From Verrucomicrobiota bacterium (GTDB lineage: Bacteria; Verrucomicrobiota; Verrucomicrobiia; Verrucomicrobiales; Akkermansiaceae): DNA of 64,000 bases. Below are positions 1-8,298 of this stretch, one piece after another. The position numbers and the translations under genes are program-made. Position 1 is the stretch's first letter. Each line of letters begins with the position of its first letter. Under the pieces are notes generated by a model. That model searched no databases and was not told the origin of the DNA. It saw only the letters and a program-made list of their open reading frames with translations. The stretch is from contig JAPLUI010000119.1 of the NCBI GenBank assembly GCA_026397725.1, forward strand, positions 62,001-126,000, given 5' to 3'.

Positions 1-277
1 CCATCGAGGCTTCGGCAAGGTCCTCCGCGGTCGCCGACGAGCGGACCGCGACCACCGGCGAGCCCATGCCGCGATAGGCTGTTAGAATCGCGTCCCGCAC
101 CTCGGCGGGTGGTTCCGCAGCGTCCTCAGCCGCGCGGCAGGCGCTCGTCGTGACCGCAAATCCTCCCGGCACCGGAAATCCGGCGTTGATCAGGCGGGCA
201 AGGTTCAGCGCCTTGCCCCCCACGGCCGCCGGATCGCGGCACTCGGCAAGGGGGAGAATGTATGGGACCGGGTTCAT
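1..277 (-). CDS. Phosphoenolpyruvate synthase / pyruvate phosphate dikinase-like protein, N-terminal part (cut by window edge)
   Basis: Only the first 92 codons lie in the window; the gene continues past position 1. Translation from the ATG at 277 begins MNPVPYILPLAE and contains GGKALNLARL and VVAVRSSATAEDLAEAS. The second motif is the hallmark of the ATP-grasp nucleotide-binding domain of PEP synthase and PPDK, so the product probably interconverts pyruvate and PEP, or phosphorylates a related substrate such as a rifamycin. The central phosphohistidine and C-terminal PEP-binding domains that would separate these options are not visible. The gene is co-oriented with the beta-propeller gene upstream (64 bp spacer), so co-transcription is possible. 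The start is chosen because the conserved N-terminus begins directly at this ATG. Confidence 0.85.
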   Translation of the reverse strand, partial: MNPVPYILPLAECRDPAAVGGKALNLARLINAGFPVPGGFAVTTSACRAAEDAAEPPAEVRDAILTAYRGMGSPVVAVRSSATAEDLAEASM

Positions 278-341
278 CGGGCAACCGGGTATCGGTTATA
301 TGTTATGTGATATATGTTATGTGTTGATTGGGTGCAATTGA

Positions 342-1991
342 TTACCGACTTCCCGCGTAGCACCGCAGGCCTCCGGTTTCGCTGCCGACGAACACCCGGC
401 CGCCGCTGACCAGCGGGGAACTGAACGTCAGTCCCAGCTCGCCCGGCTTGCTCTCGTGGTTGATGTAAACCCGCTCGATGACCTTCCCGGTGGTGGCGTC
501 CAGCACGCTCAGGTATCCGTCGGCAGTCGTGGCATACACATGGGTGCCGGTGAAGGCGGGGCCGGCCAGTGCGGGCGAGCGTTCGCTGATCCGCTGGCGC
601 CAGAGTTCCTTGCCATTGGCTTTCAGATTCAAGGCGACGACCTCCCCGTTGCGCACCGGGCAAATCGCGACCCCATCGCGCACCGCGATCGTCCCCAGCA
701 CGGCGTCCGGCATCGCCACCGACCAGCGGACCTTTCCGGTCACCCGGTCCAGCGCCATCACCGTGCCCTGCGGGTTCGGTGCGGCGAACACGAAGTCGCC
801 GTTGCCGCAGCCGACGAGGACCAGGTCACCATCCAGCGTCACGCTGCCCGTCGCCGGAAACGGGGTGTCGGTTTTCCAAACCAGCCGGTCGTTATCGCGC
901 AGGCCCGCCGCGATCCTGATGGCCACGATTCCGCCCCCGTTCAGCCCGCTGCCGATGAACGCCAGCCCCTCGTGGATCGCCGGTGAGCTTTCGGGATCGA
1001 TCACCGGGACTCTCCAAAGTTCCTTGCCATCGGAAATCCGGGCACCAAAGACATACCCCGGATGCCCGCGCCCGTACGGGTCGCCCTGCGGCTTGTGATC
1101 CGGCCCCACCTCGATGGCCCCCGCTCCCGCCACCACGATATCCCCCTCGACCGCCGGCGAACTCTCGATGTGCAACGGTGTCGCAAGCAGCCACTTCACC
1201 CGGCCGCTGGCCGCCTCCAGACAGACGAGTTCCGCTTCCCCATCGACGTGCAAGCCCTGTCCGATGATCAGGTCCTTGCCGTCGGCTGTTAGGGCGGGCG
1301 AGGAAAAGAACCCTTTGAAATCGACCTTGGGAGAGGATGATTTCAGTTGGGTTTCCCACACTTTCCGGCCCGATGCGGCATCCAGGCAAAACACGCTGCC
1401 ATAGGTGCCCGGCGGATCGAGAATCGCGGTGGCACCATAGACGAACTTCCCGGACACCAGCGGCGACGAAAGCACCATCGCGTCGTCCTGCCGGAACTCC
1501 CACAGCAGCGAAAGCCCCGTTGGCGAAGGGCCGCCCTGATACCCGCTGCGCTGGGAATCGACCCGATAGACCAGGGCGCGATCAGAGGGCTGCTCGGCGG
1601 GTCCGCTGTTAGACGCCGCGGCTGGCGGTGGCGTGCCACCCTCGAGCCGGGCGCGTTCCTCCTGCCTGAGAATCTCGATCGCCACCGTTGACCAATCGGT
1701 CCCGCTGCGGCCGGCCTCGGCGCCTGCGCCCCGCCCCGCTGTCCCGACCGCAGCCCCCGGAGCGGCCAGCCACCGGATGATAAAAAATATCAGCACCCCA
1801 CCCGCGACGAGGATGAGCGGCACCTGCGGCTTCTTCCGGCACATCCGGACAAGCTCCGCCGGCTTGAACAACAACGCCAACGCGCTCGCCAACCCGGCGA
1901 ACAACGCCGGCAACAGGGCCGCGCCCGCGTTCACAAACACAGGCACCACCGCGAGCGGGGAATCGACGAGGAATAACGGATGCGGAAACAT
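342..1991 (-). CDS. Membrane-anchored PQQ-like beta-propeller (BamB-like) repeat protein
   Basis: A 549-residue protein. The N-terminus carries two hydrophobic stretches (about residues 14-40 and 57-75) separated by a basic segment, so it is anchored in the inner membrane. A low-complexity linker (about 80-130) follows, then a propeller built of repeated blades with the signature D-x-x-(S/T)-G-(K/R)-x-x-W: DAASGRKVWE, EAASGRVKWL, DGKELWRV, DRVTGKVRWS, DATTGKVIER. This is the PQQ_2/YVTN-like family, as in BamB and quinoprotein dehydrogenases. No catalytic residue or cytochrome motif was seen, so a scaffolding or binding role in the periplasm is more likely than dehydrogenase activity. It sits downstream of the alpha-galactosidase gene on the same strand. 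The specific function is unknown. Confidence 0.85.
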   Translation of the reverse strand: MFPHPLFLVDSPLAVVPVFVNAGAALLPALFAGLASALALLFKPAELVRMCRKKPQVPLILVAGGVLIFFIIRWLAAPGAAVGTAGRGAGAEAGRSGTDWSTVAIEILRQEERARLEGGTPPPAAASNSGPAEQPSDRALVYRVDSQRSGYQGGPSPTGLSLLWEFRQDDAMVLSSPLVSGKFVYGATAILDPPGTYGSVFCLDAASGRKVWETQLKSSSPKVDFKGFFSSPALTADGKDLIIGQGLHVDGEAELVCLEAASGRVKWLLATPLHIESSPAVEGDIVVAGAGAIEVGPDHKPQGDPYGRGHPGYVFGARISDGKELWRVPVIDPESSPAIHEGLAFIGSGLNGGGIVAIRIAAGLRDNDRLVWKTDTPFPATGSVTLDGDLVLVGCGNGDFVFAAPNPQGTVMALDRVTGKVRWSVAMPDAVLGTIAVRDGVAICPVRNGEVVALNLKANGKELWRQRISERSPALAGPAFTGTHVYATTADGYLSVLDATTGKVIERVYINHESKPGELGLTFSSPLVSGGRVFVGSETGGLRCYAGSR

Positions 1992-2049
1992 GGGCTAAGC
2001 CGCTGTAAAGATATTAACTATATGTTGGTAACTCGAAGAGATGATAATG

Positions 2050-2215
2050 AAGCATTATGGTAAAATCATGATCAGGTAAAATGATGGAAGAAAAGACCAA
2101 GGATTCTGGGCCAAATTCCCCTTCTGCATCATTTTACCATTTCATCATTTTACCAACAACTCTTACGGCCAATAATGCGATTTGGAAAGTCTATTTATTT
2201 ACGGCGCCTTAGCGT
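2050..2215. repeat. Dispersed imperfect-palindrome repeat, copy 1
   Basis: This AT-rich spacer has a left arm with two GGTAAAAT-CATGA-type words (2059-2087) and a right arm with two CATCATTTTACC words (2127-2154). The arms pair into a long imperfect hairpin with a loop of about 40 nt. Downstream comes CGGCC..TATTTATTTACGGCGCCTTAG. A second copy with the same layout lies at 38541-38700. Both copies sit just beyond the 3' end of a minus-strand sugar-metabolism gene. Confidence 0.75.
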
Positions 2216-2227
2216 CTTGCCACGCGG

Positions 2228-4442
2228 TCACCTGGTGAAGGTCATCTTCCACTCGATCGTCCTGGTGGCTGACGGGATCGTTCTAACAGTAACGGTGCCC
2301 GCCTGGCTGGCGGCCTCGGCCTTCTCACCGCTGATCTCGGCGGTCTTGAGCTTGAAACCGGCAGGCAGATGCACCGTAAGCACGTAGGGATCGCCGCCGA
2401 CCACCTTGCTCTTGCCGGCGAGGATGTTGGACGCCTTGTCCCAGTGCTCGTCCAACAGACAGACGCCGCCCTGCGAGAGGTGGCGGGTGGTTGATAGAAC
2501 CCAGGGATGTTCGCGGGCCTCGCGGATGGCGAAGACCTGCATGCCGTTGTTTTCATCCATCGCCGGCGCGGTGAACGAACCCGTGCATTTGCCGAGGAAC
2601 TTCTGGGTCCAGAACTCGAAGACCACGTATTCGCGGTCCGCCTCGAGACCCAGATCCGCGAACTTGACCTCCTGCGACGGCACGCCCTTCAAATCGAACT
2701 TCCATTCCTTCTCCCGTTTCTTCGCCCATTGGATGCGCGAGAGCACCGACCAGTGCTCGAAGGGCCGGTCGATTTCCTGCAGCCACCAGGTGTCCGACTG
2801 GTGGCCCGGATCGTAGATTTGCCCGGGCACGGTCGCGAGCACGGGTGCGCTGCGCTTCATGCCTTCGAGGTTTTGATCGTCCTTGTACACTTCGACCTTG
2901 TCGCTGACCATGAGCACGCCGCCGGCAATGCTGCAAATGGCAGGGCGCACGACGGTGAGCACCGACACCGGCGTCTTGCTGCCGAACACCGACATCTTGG
3001 CCTTCTCGTCCATGAGCCATGCCCCAAGGATATCGCAGTGGTCCGGATCGTTGCGCCACATCACGCTCTCATAGGAACTGTGGTTCGCCAGAGTTTCCGG
3101 TTGGAAACCATCACCGGCGAGCCGGCAACCGTCGGCCAACCCGACCACGTTGAGGCCCGGGCCCACGCCCCAGCAGTTGAGGATGTACACATTCTTGCCG
3201 AGTTCCTCGCGTGCCACCCGGTCCCAATCGCGCAACGATTCCTCGGGGGTCGAGTTGATCTTCTTGAAGTGATCCTCACAGTTCTTGTTCTTGTAGGCGT
3301 TGAGCAGGTCGCCGGCACCGTCGATCTTGACATAACCCCATCCCTGTTTCTTGAGTTCGCGGTAGATCGGGCGGACCATCCCGTCGATAGCTTCCTTGTT
3401 CTTGGTGTTGAGGACATAGAACCCGCCGTCCGCGAACAGCGTGCCGTCCGGCTTCTTGACAAACCAATCCGGGTGTTGTTTGCCGATGTCCGCCACGTTC
3501 GGGTCGTTGGGCCGGTGGACCCGGTGCACCCAGATGCCGCCTTCCATTCCGGCCGACTTGATCTTCTTGAGCGCATACTCCGCACCCCCGGGGAACTTCT
3601 GGTTCCAAGTCAGCCAGTTCTGCGGGCAACTGCCGTTACCGATCTGATAGGTGTCGTCCAACTGGATGTACTGGTAGCCGAAATCGGGCAGCTTCTTTTG
3701 TGCAAACACATCCGTCAACTCGTCGAGCGTCTTCTGAGTGAAGTCATACTTGTAGGCCCACCACGTGCAATAGCCGGTGACCGGGCCCTTCCACACCTGA
3801 TAGGTCCACGGCTCGAAGCAGGTGAAATTCCGGTGCTTTTGATAATAACGCGGCCGGAACACCAACTCGAGGGTGGCACTGCGGCTCTCCCAGGCGAAAG
3901 TGATCCCCTGTCCTTGCGCCTTCGGCTGGATGCGCGTCGTGCTGTCGGCCGGGCCGGCGAGCAGCCAATCCCAGCGTCTATCATAGACCGCGTTGTTGCG
4001 CAGGTTGCGGCTGAGGCCCACGCTGTTGCGCACCAGCGGGAAGCGCTGCTGCGCCGCGCCAGCGGTCTCGGTCGGGAAAGCCTCCGCGCTGCCGGCCACC
4101 GTGCCCCGCAGGACCAACCCGACGCCCTGCCGCTGTTCTGTTAGAGCGAACTTGAGCCGCTGCTCGATTTTCTCCTTCTCGCCGGTGGCTGGCGGCTGTT
4201 CCAGCTTGATGGTGGCTCCGGCCACGGCTTTGCCGGCGGCGTCCTCGGCGCGGAGCGTCGCGTCGAGGATCGCGCCGCCGTGGTAGTTGAGGGTGAGCTT
4301 GCCGGTGGCGGCATCCCGCCGGCGTATTTGCTGGCGGGGTGACGGCTGCTTGTTGGCCGATTCCTCCCGGAGCCAGGACCAGCAAGGTCATGGCCGCCAG
4401 AACGGCCACGGAGGGGAACGATATTCGGGGTGTCGTTTTCAT
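2228..4442 (-). CDS. Secreted alpha-galactosidase (GH36/GH27-like), with an apparent frameshift after the signal peptide
   Basis: The body (continuous from about 4315 to 2228) is a clan GH-D galactosidase fold. It has GYQYIQLDDTYQ, a predicted nucleophile region GWGYVKIDGAGD and an acid/base region GLADGCRLAGDG, and would release terminal alpha-galactose. In the body frame there is no good start before an internal ATG at 4225, which would lose the conserved beginning DAATGKLTLNYHGG. The only convincing start is the ATG at 4442, which opens a Sec signal peptide (MKTTPRISFPSVAVLAAMTL...) in a different frame. The two frames would join as ..NTPA-DAATGK.. if one G were removed from the GGG run at 4315-4317. 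Either this is a recent inactivating indel or a sequence error. Neighbours are a sialidase-like gene upstream and a beta-propeller gene downstream on the same strand. Confidence 0.75.
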
Positions 4443-4571
4443 GTGTTTCGGTGTTTGTTGTCGCTTTGGAAGTGCAACAAAAGATTTCCACTGCGATCCG
4501 AATCAATACAGAACGAACAAGACGGACCTGTCACGCATTTTCAGGGGTTCCTCAAATCCGGGCATTTCAGC

Positions 4572-6251
4572 TCATCTTGCTTGCGTCGCGCCAGCGGGAA
4601 TCCCGGCACCCGGGACGGCAGCCAGCAAGCGGTCGATGTCCTTCATGGTGAACCGGGTGCTGACCACCGAGTTCTTTTCCTTTCCCGGGTGGTACTTGAT
4701 ATAGGTGGTGGCGACAATGGTGCCGTCCGGCAAGACCTCCATGCCAGGATAACCGCAGTCCCATTCGTGATAACCGTGCAGCAATTTGACCCGGCATTGG
4801 CCGGGCTTGCCTTGCCGGATGTCATCGTAGCTGCCAACCCAGGCAACGAAGTGACCGCCGGTCGGGCTGCCGGGCGCCTTGTCGCGGAAGGCGATGACCA
4901 GGCGTCCGTCGGGAGCACGGACGCCGGCGTGGCGGTCGCCTGTTAGACCCCACGGGGTATCGACCGGTTGGCTCCACGTTTTCGCCTCATCCTGGCTGAA
5001 CATCATGAGGCTGACGCGCTTGTGGGTGTTTTCGCGCATCAGGCAGCAGAGTTCGTTGCCGTCCGGCGAGCGGAAGGCGAACGGCTCGCACGGGTCCTTG
5101 CCCTCGACTTCGGCGACCACGCGCGGCTCGGACCAAGTCAAGCCGCCGTCCGCGGTGTTAGACTGCAATACTTGCAGTCCTTTTGGCCCCTTGCGGTGAT
5201 AGAGTCCGGCATATCCGCCGTCCTTCAGGCGCACAACCGAACTGAAGGTCATCACGCAGGGAAACCCGAGCGGCTTCATTTCGCTCCACGTCTTGCCGCG
5301 ATCCTCGCTCATGATACGCGGCATGTTGGGTTCTGCCGAGAATACCCACAACCGTTCCGTGCCCGCCGGATCGACCATGCGGTAGAGGCTGGGACAATTG
5401 TGGTGCCCGCAAAAACCCTTCGGCAAGGTATCGTCGAGCCGCTGCCATCTGAGACCGCCGTCGTCGCTGCGGGCCATCGGACCACACGGGCCGCCATGGC
5501 CAATGGTCCACACCCAGAACATCGTCTTGCCGTCCGACAGCAGCAGGGTGGTCGGGTGCCCCTGATAGATGGTCTCCGTACCGGCGGCGATGACCACTTG
5601 GCGGTTCGTCTCTTGCGAAATGTCGACAACGGGCAGCTGAACATGCCCGCTGCTGAACAACGGATCGCCGGTGAGTTCGGCCAACGGAGGCGGGTCGATC
5701 AGGTTTCCCTGAACTTCAAAGCGTTCGATGGTGATGCGATTCCGCCATGGCCGGAAGCCGATTCGCATGACCGGTCCATGCCACTTTTCGATGCGGCAGA
5801 TTTCATGGTCGTTGATCAAAAACCGCGTGACATCCTGCCCGCGAACCGCCTCGAAGGTGAAGGCCACTTCCGGTTGCACCCACTCGTCCGCCGCGCCTAG
5901 CAGGCGGACCGCGCCGCCGAACAGGGAACCTTCGGTAAAGAACCTGTTGCCGCGCCCGTCGAATCCCACATGACTGTCGTTGATGACAAACGCCGCCGCG
6001 GTGCCGCCCAAGCGCGCGAGCTTCAGCCGCGCGGTGACGCGGAAATCGCCCGCATCCGGGTTCTTGGCGGCGAGGAGAAAGCGACCGGTGCCCTCCGTCG
6101 CAACACCTCCAGACCCCTCTTCCCATGAGGCCCCGGCATAACGCGCGGCCATCGCCCTGCCGTTTTCCACCACGACAAGCTTCTCTGCCGCAGCAACGCG
6201 GGCACACAACGCGCAAGCAAGATAACACGTAAACAACACGGTGGTCTTCAT
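4572..6251 (-). CDS. Secreted sialidase-like protein with BNR/Asp-box repeats
   Basis: 559 residues from the ATG at 6251, which starts a Sec signal peptide ([22 protein letters not shown]). The N-terminal part (to about residue 190) looks like a LamG/concanavalin-type beta-sandwich. The C-terminal part is a six-bladed sialidase propeller with Asp-box motifs S-x-D-x-G-x-(T/R)-[34 protein letters not shown]. Exo-sialidases release terminal sialic acid, but many PVC Asp-box proteins have other or unknown substrates, so the activity is not certain. The reading frame stays open upstream to an ATG at 6494. That extension holds a second signal-peptide-like segment ([22 protein letters not shown]) and a WLDELNLAN stretch recalling the start of NPCBM-type proteins; it may be leftover coding sequence abutting the IS remnant. 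The 6251 start is preferred for its clean signal peptide. Confidence 0.75.
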   Translation of the reverse strand: MKTTVLFTCYLACALCARVAAAEKLVVVENGRAMAARYAGASWEEGSGGVATEGTGRFLLAAKNPDAGDFRVTARLKLARLGGTAAAFVINDSHVGFDGRGNRFFTEGSLFGGAVRLLGAADEWVQPEVAFTFEAVRGQDVTRFLINDHEICRIEKWHGPVMRIGFRPWRNRITIERFEVQGNLIDPPPLAELTGDPLFSSGHVQLPVVDISQETNRQVVIAAGTETIYQGHPTTLLLSDGKTMFWVWTIGHGGPCGPMARSDDGGLRWQRLDDTLPKGFCGHHNCPSLYRMVDPAGTERLWVFSAEPNMPRIMSEDRGKTWSEMKPLGFPCVMTFSSVVRLKDGGYAGLYHRKGPKGLQVLQSNTADGGLTWSEPRVVAEVEGKDPCEPFAFRSPDGNELCCLMRENTHKRVSLMMFSQDEAKTWSQPVDTPWGLTGDRHAGVRAPDGRLVIAFRDKAPGSPTGGHFVAWVGSYDDIRQGKPGQCRVKLLHGYHEWDCGYPGMEVLPDGTIVATTYIKYHPGKEKNSVVSTRFTMKDIDRLLAAVPGAGIPAGATQAR

Positions 6252-6507
6252 TTTTGTTAGCCCTTCATGGTTTGCCGGGAACTGTGAGGATGCCTGGCAT
6301 GAACGCCCGCGACACACATAATAGCCATGGAAACGCCTGTTGAGAGCGATGACCGCATTGGCAAGGTTCAGTTCGTCGAGCCAAACGGCCTTGGTGGCAG
6401 GCGGCCGCCCTTCCGTTTGCACCTGGCTCCAGGCAAGCGCTGAAAGGGACCAGGCAGACAATAGGACCCGCAAGGGGGCGTAGATGATGTTCATTAGGAC
6501 TTAGATC

Positions 6508-6690
6508 TTATCCGTAAAAAGAGATCACTTTCCGCCAGCAGATTAGCCCGGCAGCCAGCGACAGCAAACCGGTGTAGGAAGCCTCGGATTTCTCGAAACT
6601 CACCAGCAGCTTGCGCCAGCGGTTCATCCAGGAATGCGTTCGCTCCACCACCCATCGCCGCGCCACAACTCCCGGGATGGTCTTGATTTC
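6508..6690 (-). pseudogene. IS5-family transposase, C-terminal remnant
   Basis: About 60 codons remain, reading VAEIKTIPGVVARRWVVERT, then SWMNRWRKLLVSFEKSEASY and LLSLAAGLICWRKV, ending in a stop at 6508. RRWVVERTxSWMNR is the conserved C-terminal block, including the catalytic Glu of the DDE triad, of IS5-family transposases. The upstream DDE domain is missing; the sequence before it belongs to a different IS family in another frame. No terminal inverted repeat could be identified at the 6497-6508 end. The remnant is not functional. Confidence 0.8.
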
Positions 6691-7131
6691 AGCAACCTCC
6701 AATCGATCCCGAGGCGTTGGTAAACCAGCGCCTGCTCGGCATCCGGCCGGCTGGGCTTGCGCACCTCGACGACCCGCCCGTCGGTGAGCGGCAGGCGGGT
6801 GGTCACCACGCTGTGGGTCCGCAGCAGCCGCCGGAGGGTCTGCCAATCCCGCACGTCGCCGCTTTGCGCGAGCCGGTGCCCCACCCAGCACAGCAGGTGA
6901 TAGGCCAGGACGCTGATGAAGATGTCGCCCTTGACCCGTCCTTCCAACTGGTGGAAGTTGGGCCGCAGCCCGAGCGTGCCTTTCAACGAGCTGAAGCCTT
7001 CCTCCGCCCGCAGCAGCGTCATGTAGAGTTTCCACAACTCGGCACCATTGAGGCTGTGATCGGTCTTACGATTAAGCCTCAACGAGTTGCAGCAGCGGCG
7101 TGCCCTTGATTTGTTTGGTGCGGAAAAACAC
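6691..7131 (-). pseudogene. IS1634-family transposase remnant (N-terminal tip joined to C-terminal part)
   Basis: A short N-terminal tip starts with GTG at 7131 (VFFRTKQIKGTPLLQLVEA) and stops at once. The next frame (from 7082) gives the C-terminal part: TDHSLNGAELWKLYMTLLRA, GFSSLKGTLGLRPNFHQLEG and GDIFISVLAYHLLCWVGHRL. These blocks match the beginning and end of IS1634-family (IS4-like DDE) transposases. The large middle of the protein is deleted. Its 3' end runs into the IS5 remnant near 6690 without a spacer, so one element inserted into, or recombined with, the other. Confidence 0.75.
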
Positions 7132-7515
7132 GGGCGAAAGATACCGGGGCGAGCCGGGGAATGGCAAGAAAAATCTTTGGGCGTTAGGCACTACATTTTG
7201 ACTTTCGAAAAACATCACCATTGATTATCTACGAGTTACGTTTTTGGAGTGCCCGAAAAGCGGCCGAAATCAGGGGGAGAAGCAAATTAAGGCGATCGTT
7301 TGAGAAACTCGGGCTAAGTCCCGGCGCCCCCCGGAAGGTGCCAAGTCGTTTTCCGGGATGCAGTGCCAATGCCTTGTCAATTCAAGGTCCAGCACAGGAA
7401 GTGTGAAGCCGGCGCTCCAAACGGCAGGCAAAGGACCCGCAACCTCGAACACCGAATGTTCGGCGTCCGCACTTTCCTCCCAAGTCCGCTGTTTCCGAGT
7501 TCTAACCCCCGGGGA
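7132..7515. other. Non-coding spacer
   Basis: About 380 bp between the IS remnant and the 3' end of the PEP-CTERM gene. No convincing open frame, RNA gene or terminator was recognised. The first 60 bases may be the leader of the IS1634 remnant. Confidence 0.5.
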
Positions 7516-8259
7516 TCAATGGCACGGCACCCGCCGGCGGTCGAGCACGGCCAGCAAACCCAGCACCAGCACCAACACCGAGCCACCCGGCTCGGGCACG
7601 GCACCATAGGCGGTTTGCACATAGTAGGAGGGGGGGGAGGCGGCGGGGCTGGACACACCCGGCCCATTAACATTTCCCTGATTGCCATACAGCGGCAGAT
7701 CCCCTGATCCCTGAACAGTACTCGGTTTCAAATCGCTCACCGACCACTCGATTGGCGGGCGTTTGTCACAACAATTGTCAGGCACTGCCGGGGTGGGCGG
7801 CGTCACTTTGGCGGGGAAAACCCAGTCTGTATTTCTGCCAAGAAACCACTCGCTTGAATGGCTGGTTTTCGTATCATAGATCCACATGTAGGCATCCCGG
7901 CTCGAAAAATCCACTGATGATAAGGGGAAACTGCCGCTCGTTCCATCCGTTTCCAGCACTGCTGTCGAGGTGAACAATCCCAGTTCCGGTGCGAACCCGG
8001 CCTGATCAAAAACCCTCCAGTGGTTGGCCCACTCGAGTACGTTAGTGGTATTTGGCACCCACGCTCCTTGATTGGTGTCAGAGATGACGAAGGCCCCCAG
8101 TTCAATCGTGAAGTCAGTTAAGCCAGTTCCAAGGGCCTTTCCCGAACTATCTACCAGCACGCTATCGACCGGACTTCCCCAATTGATTTGAACGGCAGAG
8201 GCGGGCGTGGCCAAAAGCATCGCGGCAGCCAAACCGAGCTGTAATGTTCGCAAGTTCAT
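7516..8259 (-). CDS. PEP-CTERM sorting-signal protein
   Basis: 247 residues. It has a Sec signal peptide (MNLRTLQLGLAAAMLLATPASA), a middle domain of about 190 residues that I do not recognise, and a C-terminal PEP-CTERM signal: the motif VPEPGGS, a hydrophobic helix (VLVLVLGLLAVL) and an arginine cluster (DRRR). Such tails are recognised by exosortase (EpsH/XrtA-type), which removes them during export of surface or extracellular-matrix proteins. No exosortase gene is visible in this window. The gene lies 39 bp downstream of the giant adhesin-like gene on the same strand, so the two probably form one transcription unit. A run of prolines and glycines (about 195-215) precedes the sorting signal. 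Confidence 0.85.
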   Translation of the reverse strand: MNLRTLQLGLAAAMLLATPASAVQINWGSPVDSVLVDSSGKALGTGLTDFTIELGAFVISDTNQGAWVPNTTNVLEWANHWRVFDQAGFAPELGLFTSTAVLETDGTSGSFPLSSVDFSSRDAYMWIYDTKTSHSSEWFLGRNTDWVFPAKVTPPTPAVPDNCCDKRPPIEWSVSDLKPSTVQGSGDLPLYGNQGNVNGPGVSSPAASPPSYYVQTAYGAVPEPGGSVLVLVLGLLAVLDRRRVPCH

Positions 8260-8298
8260 GATGTTAGTCTATTAGGATTAAGATTGATGAGTTGACGG

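Noticed and set aside
2507..4144. 545-codon plus-strand frame opposite the alpha-galactosidase
   Set aside because: The minus strand encodes a recognisable glycoside hydrolase over the same stretch.
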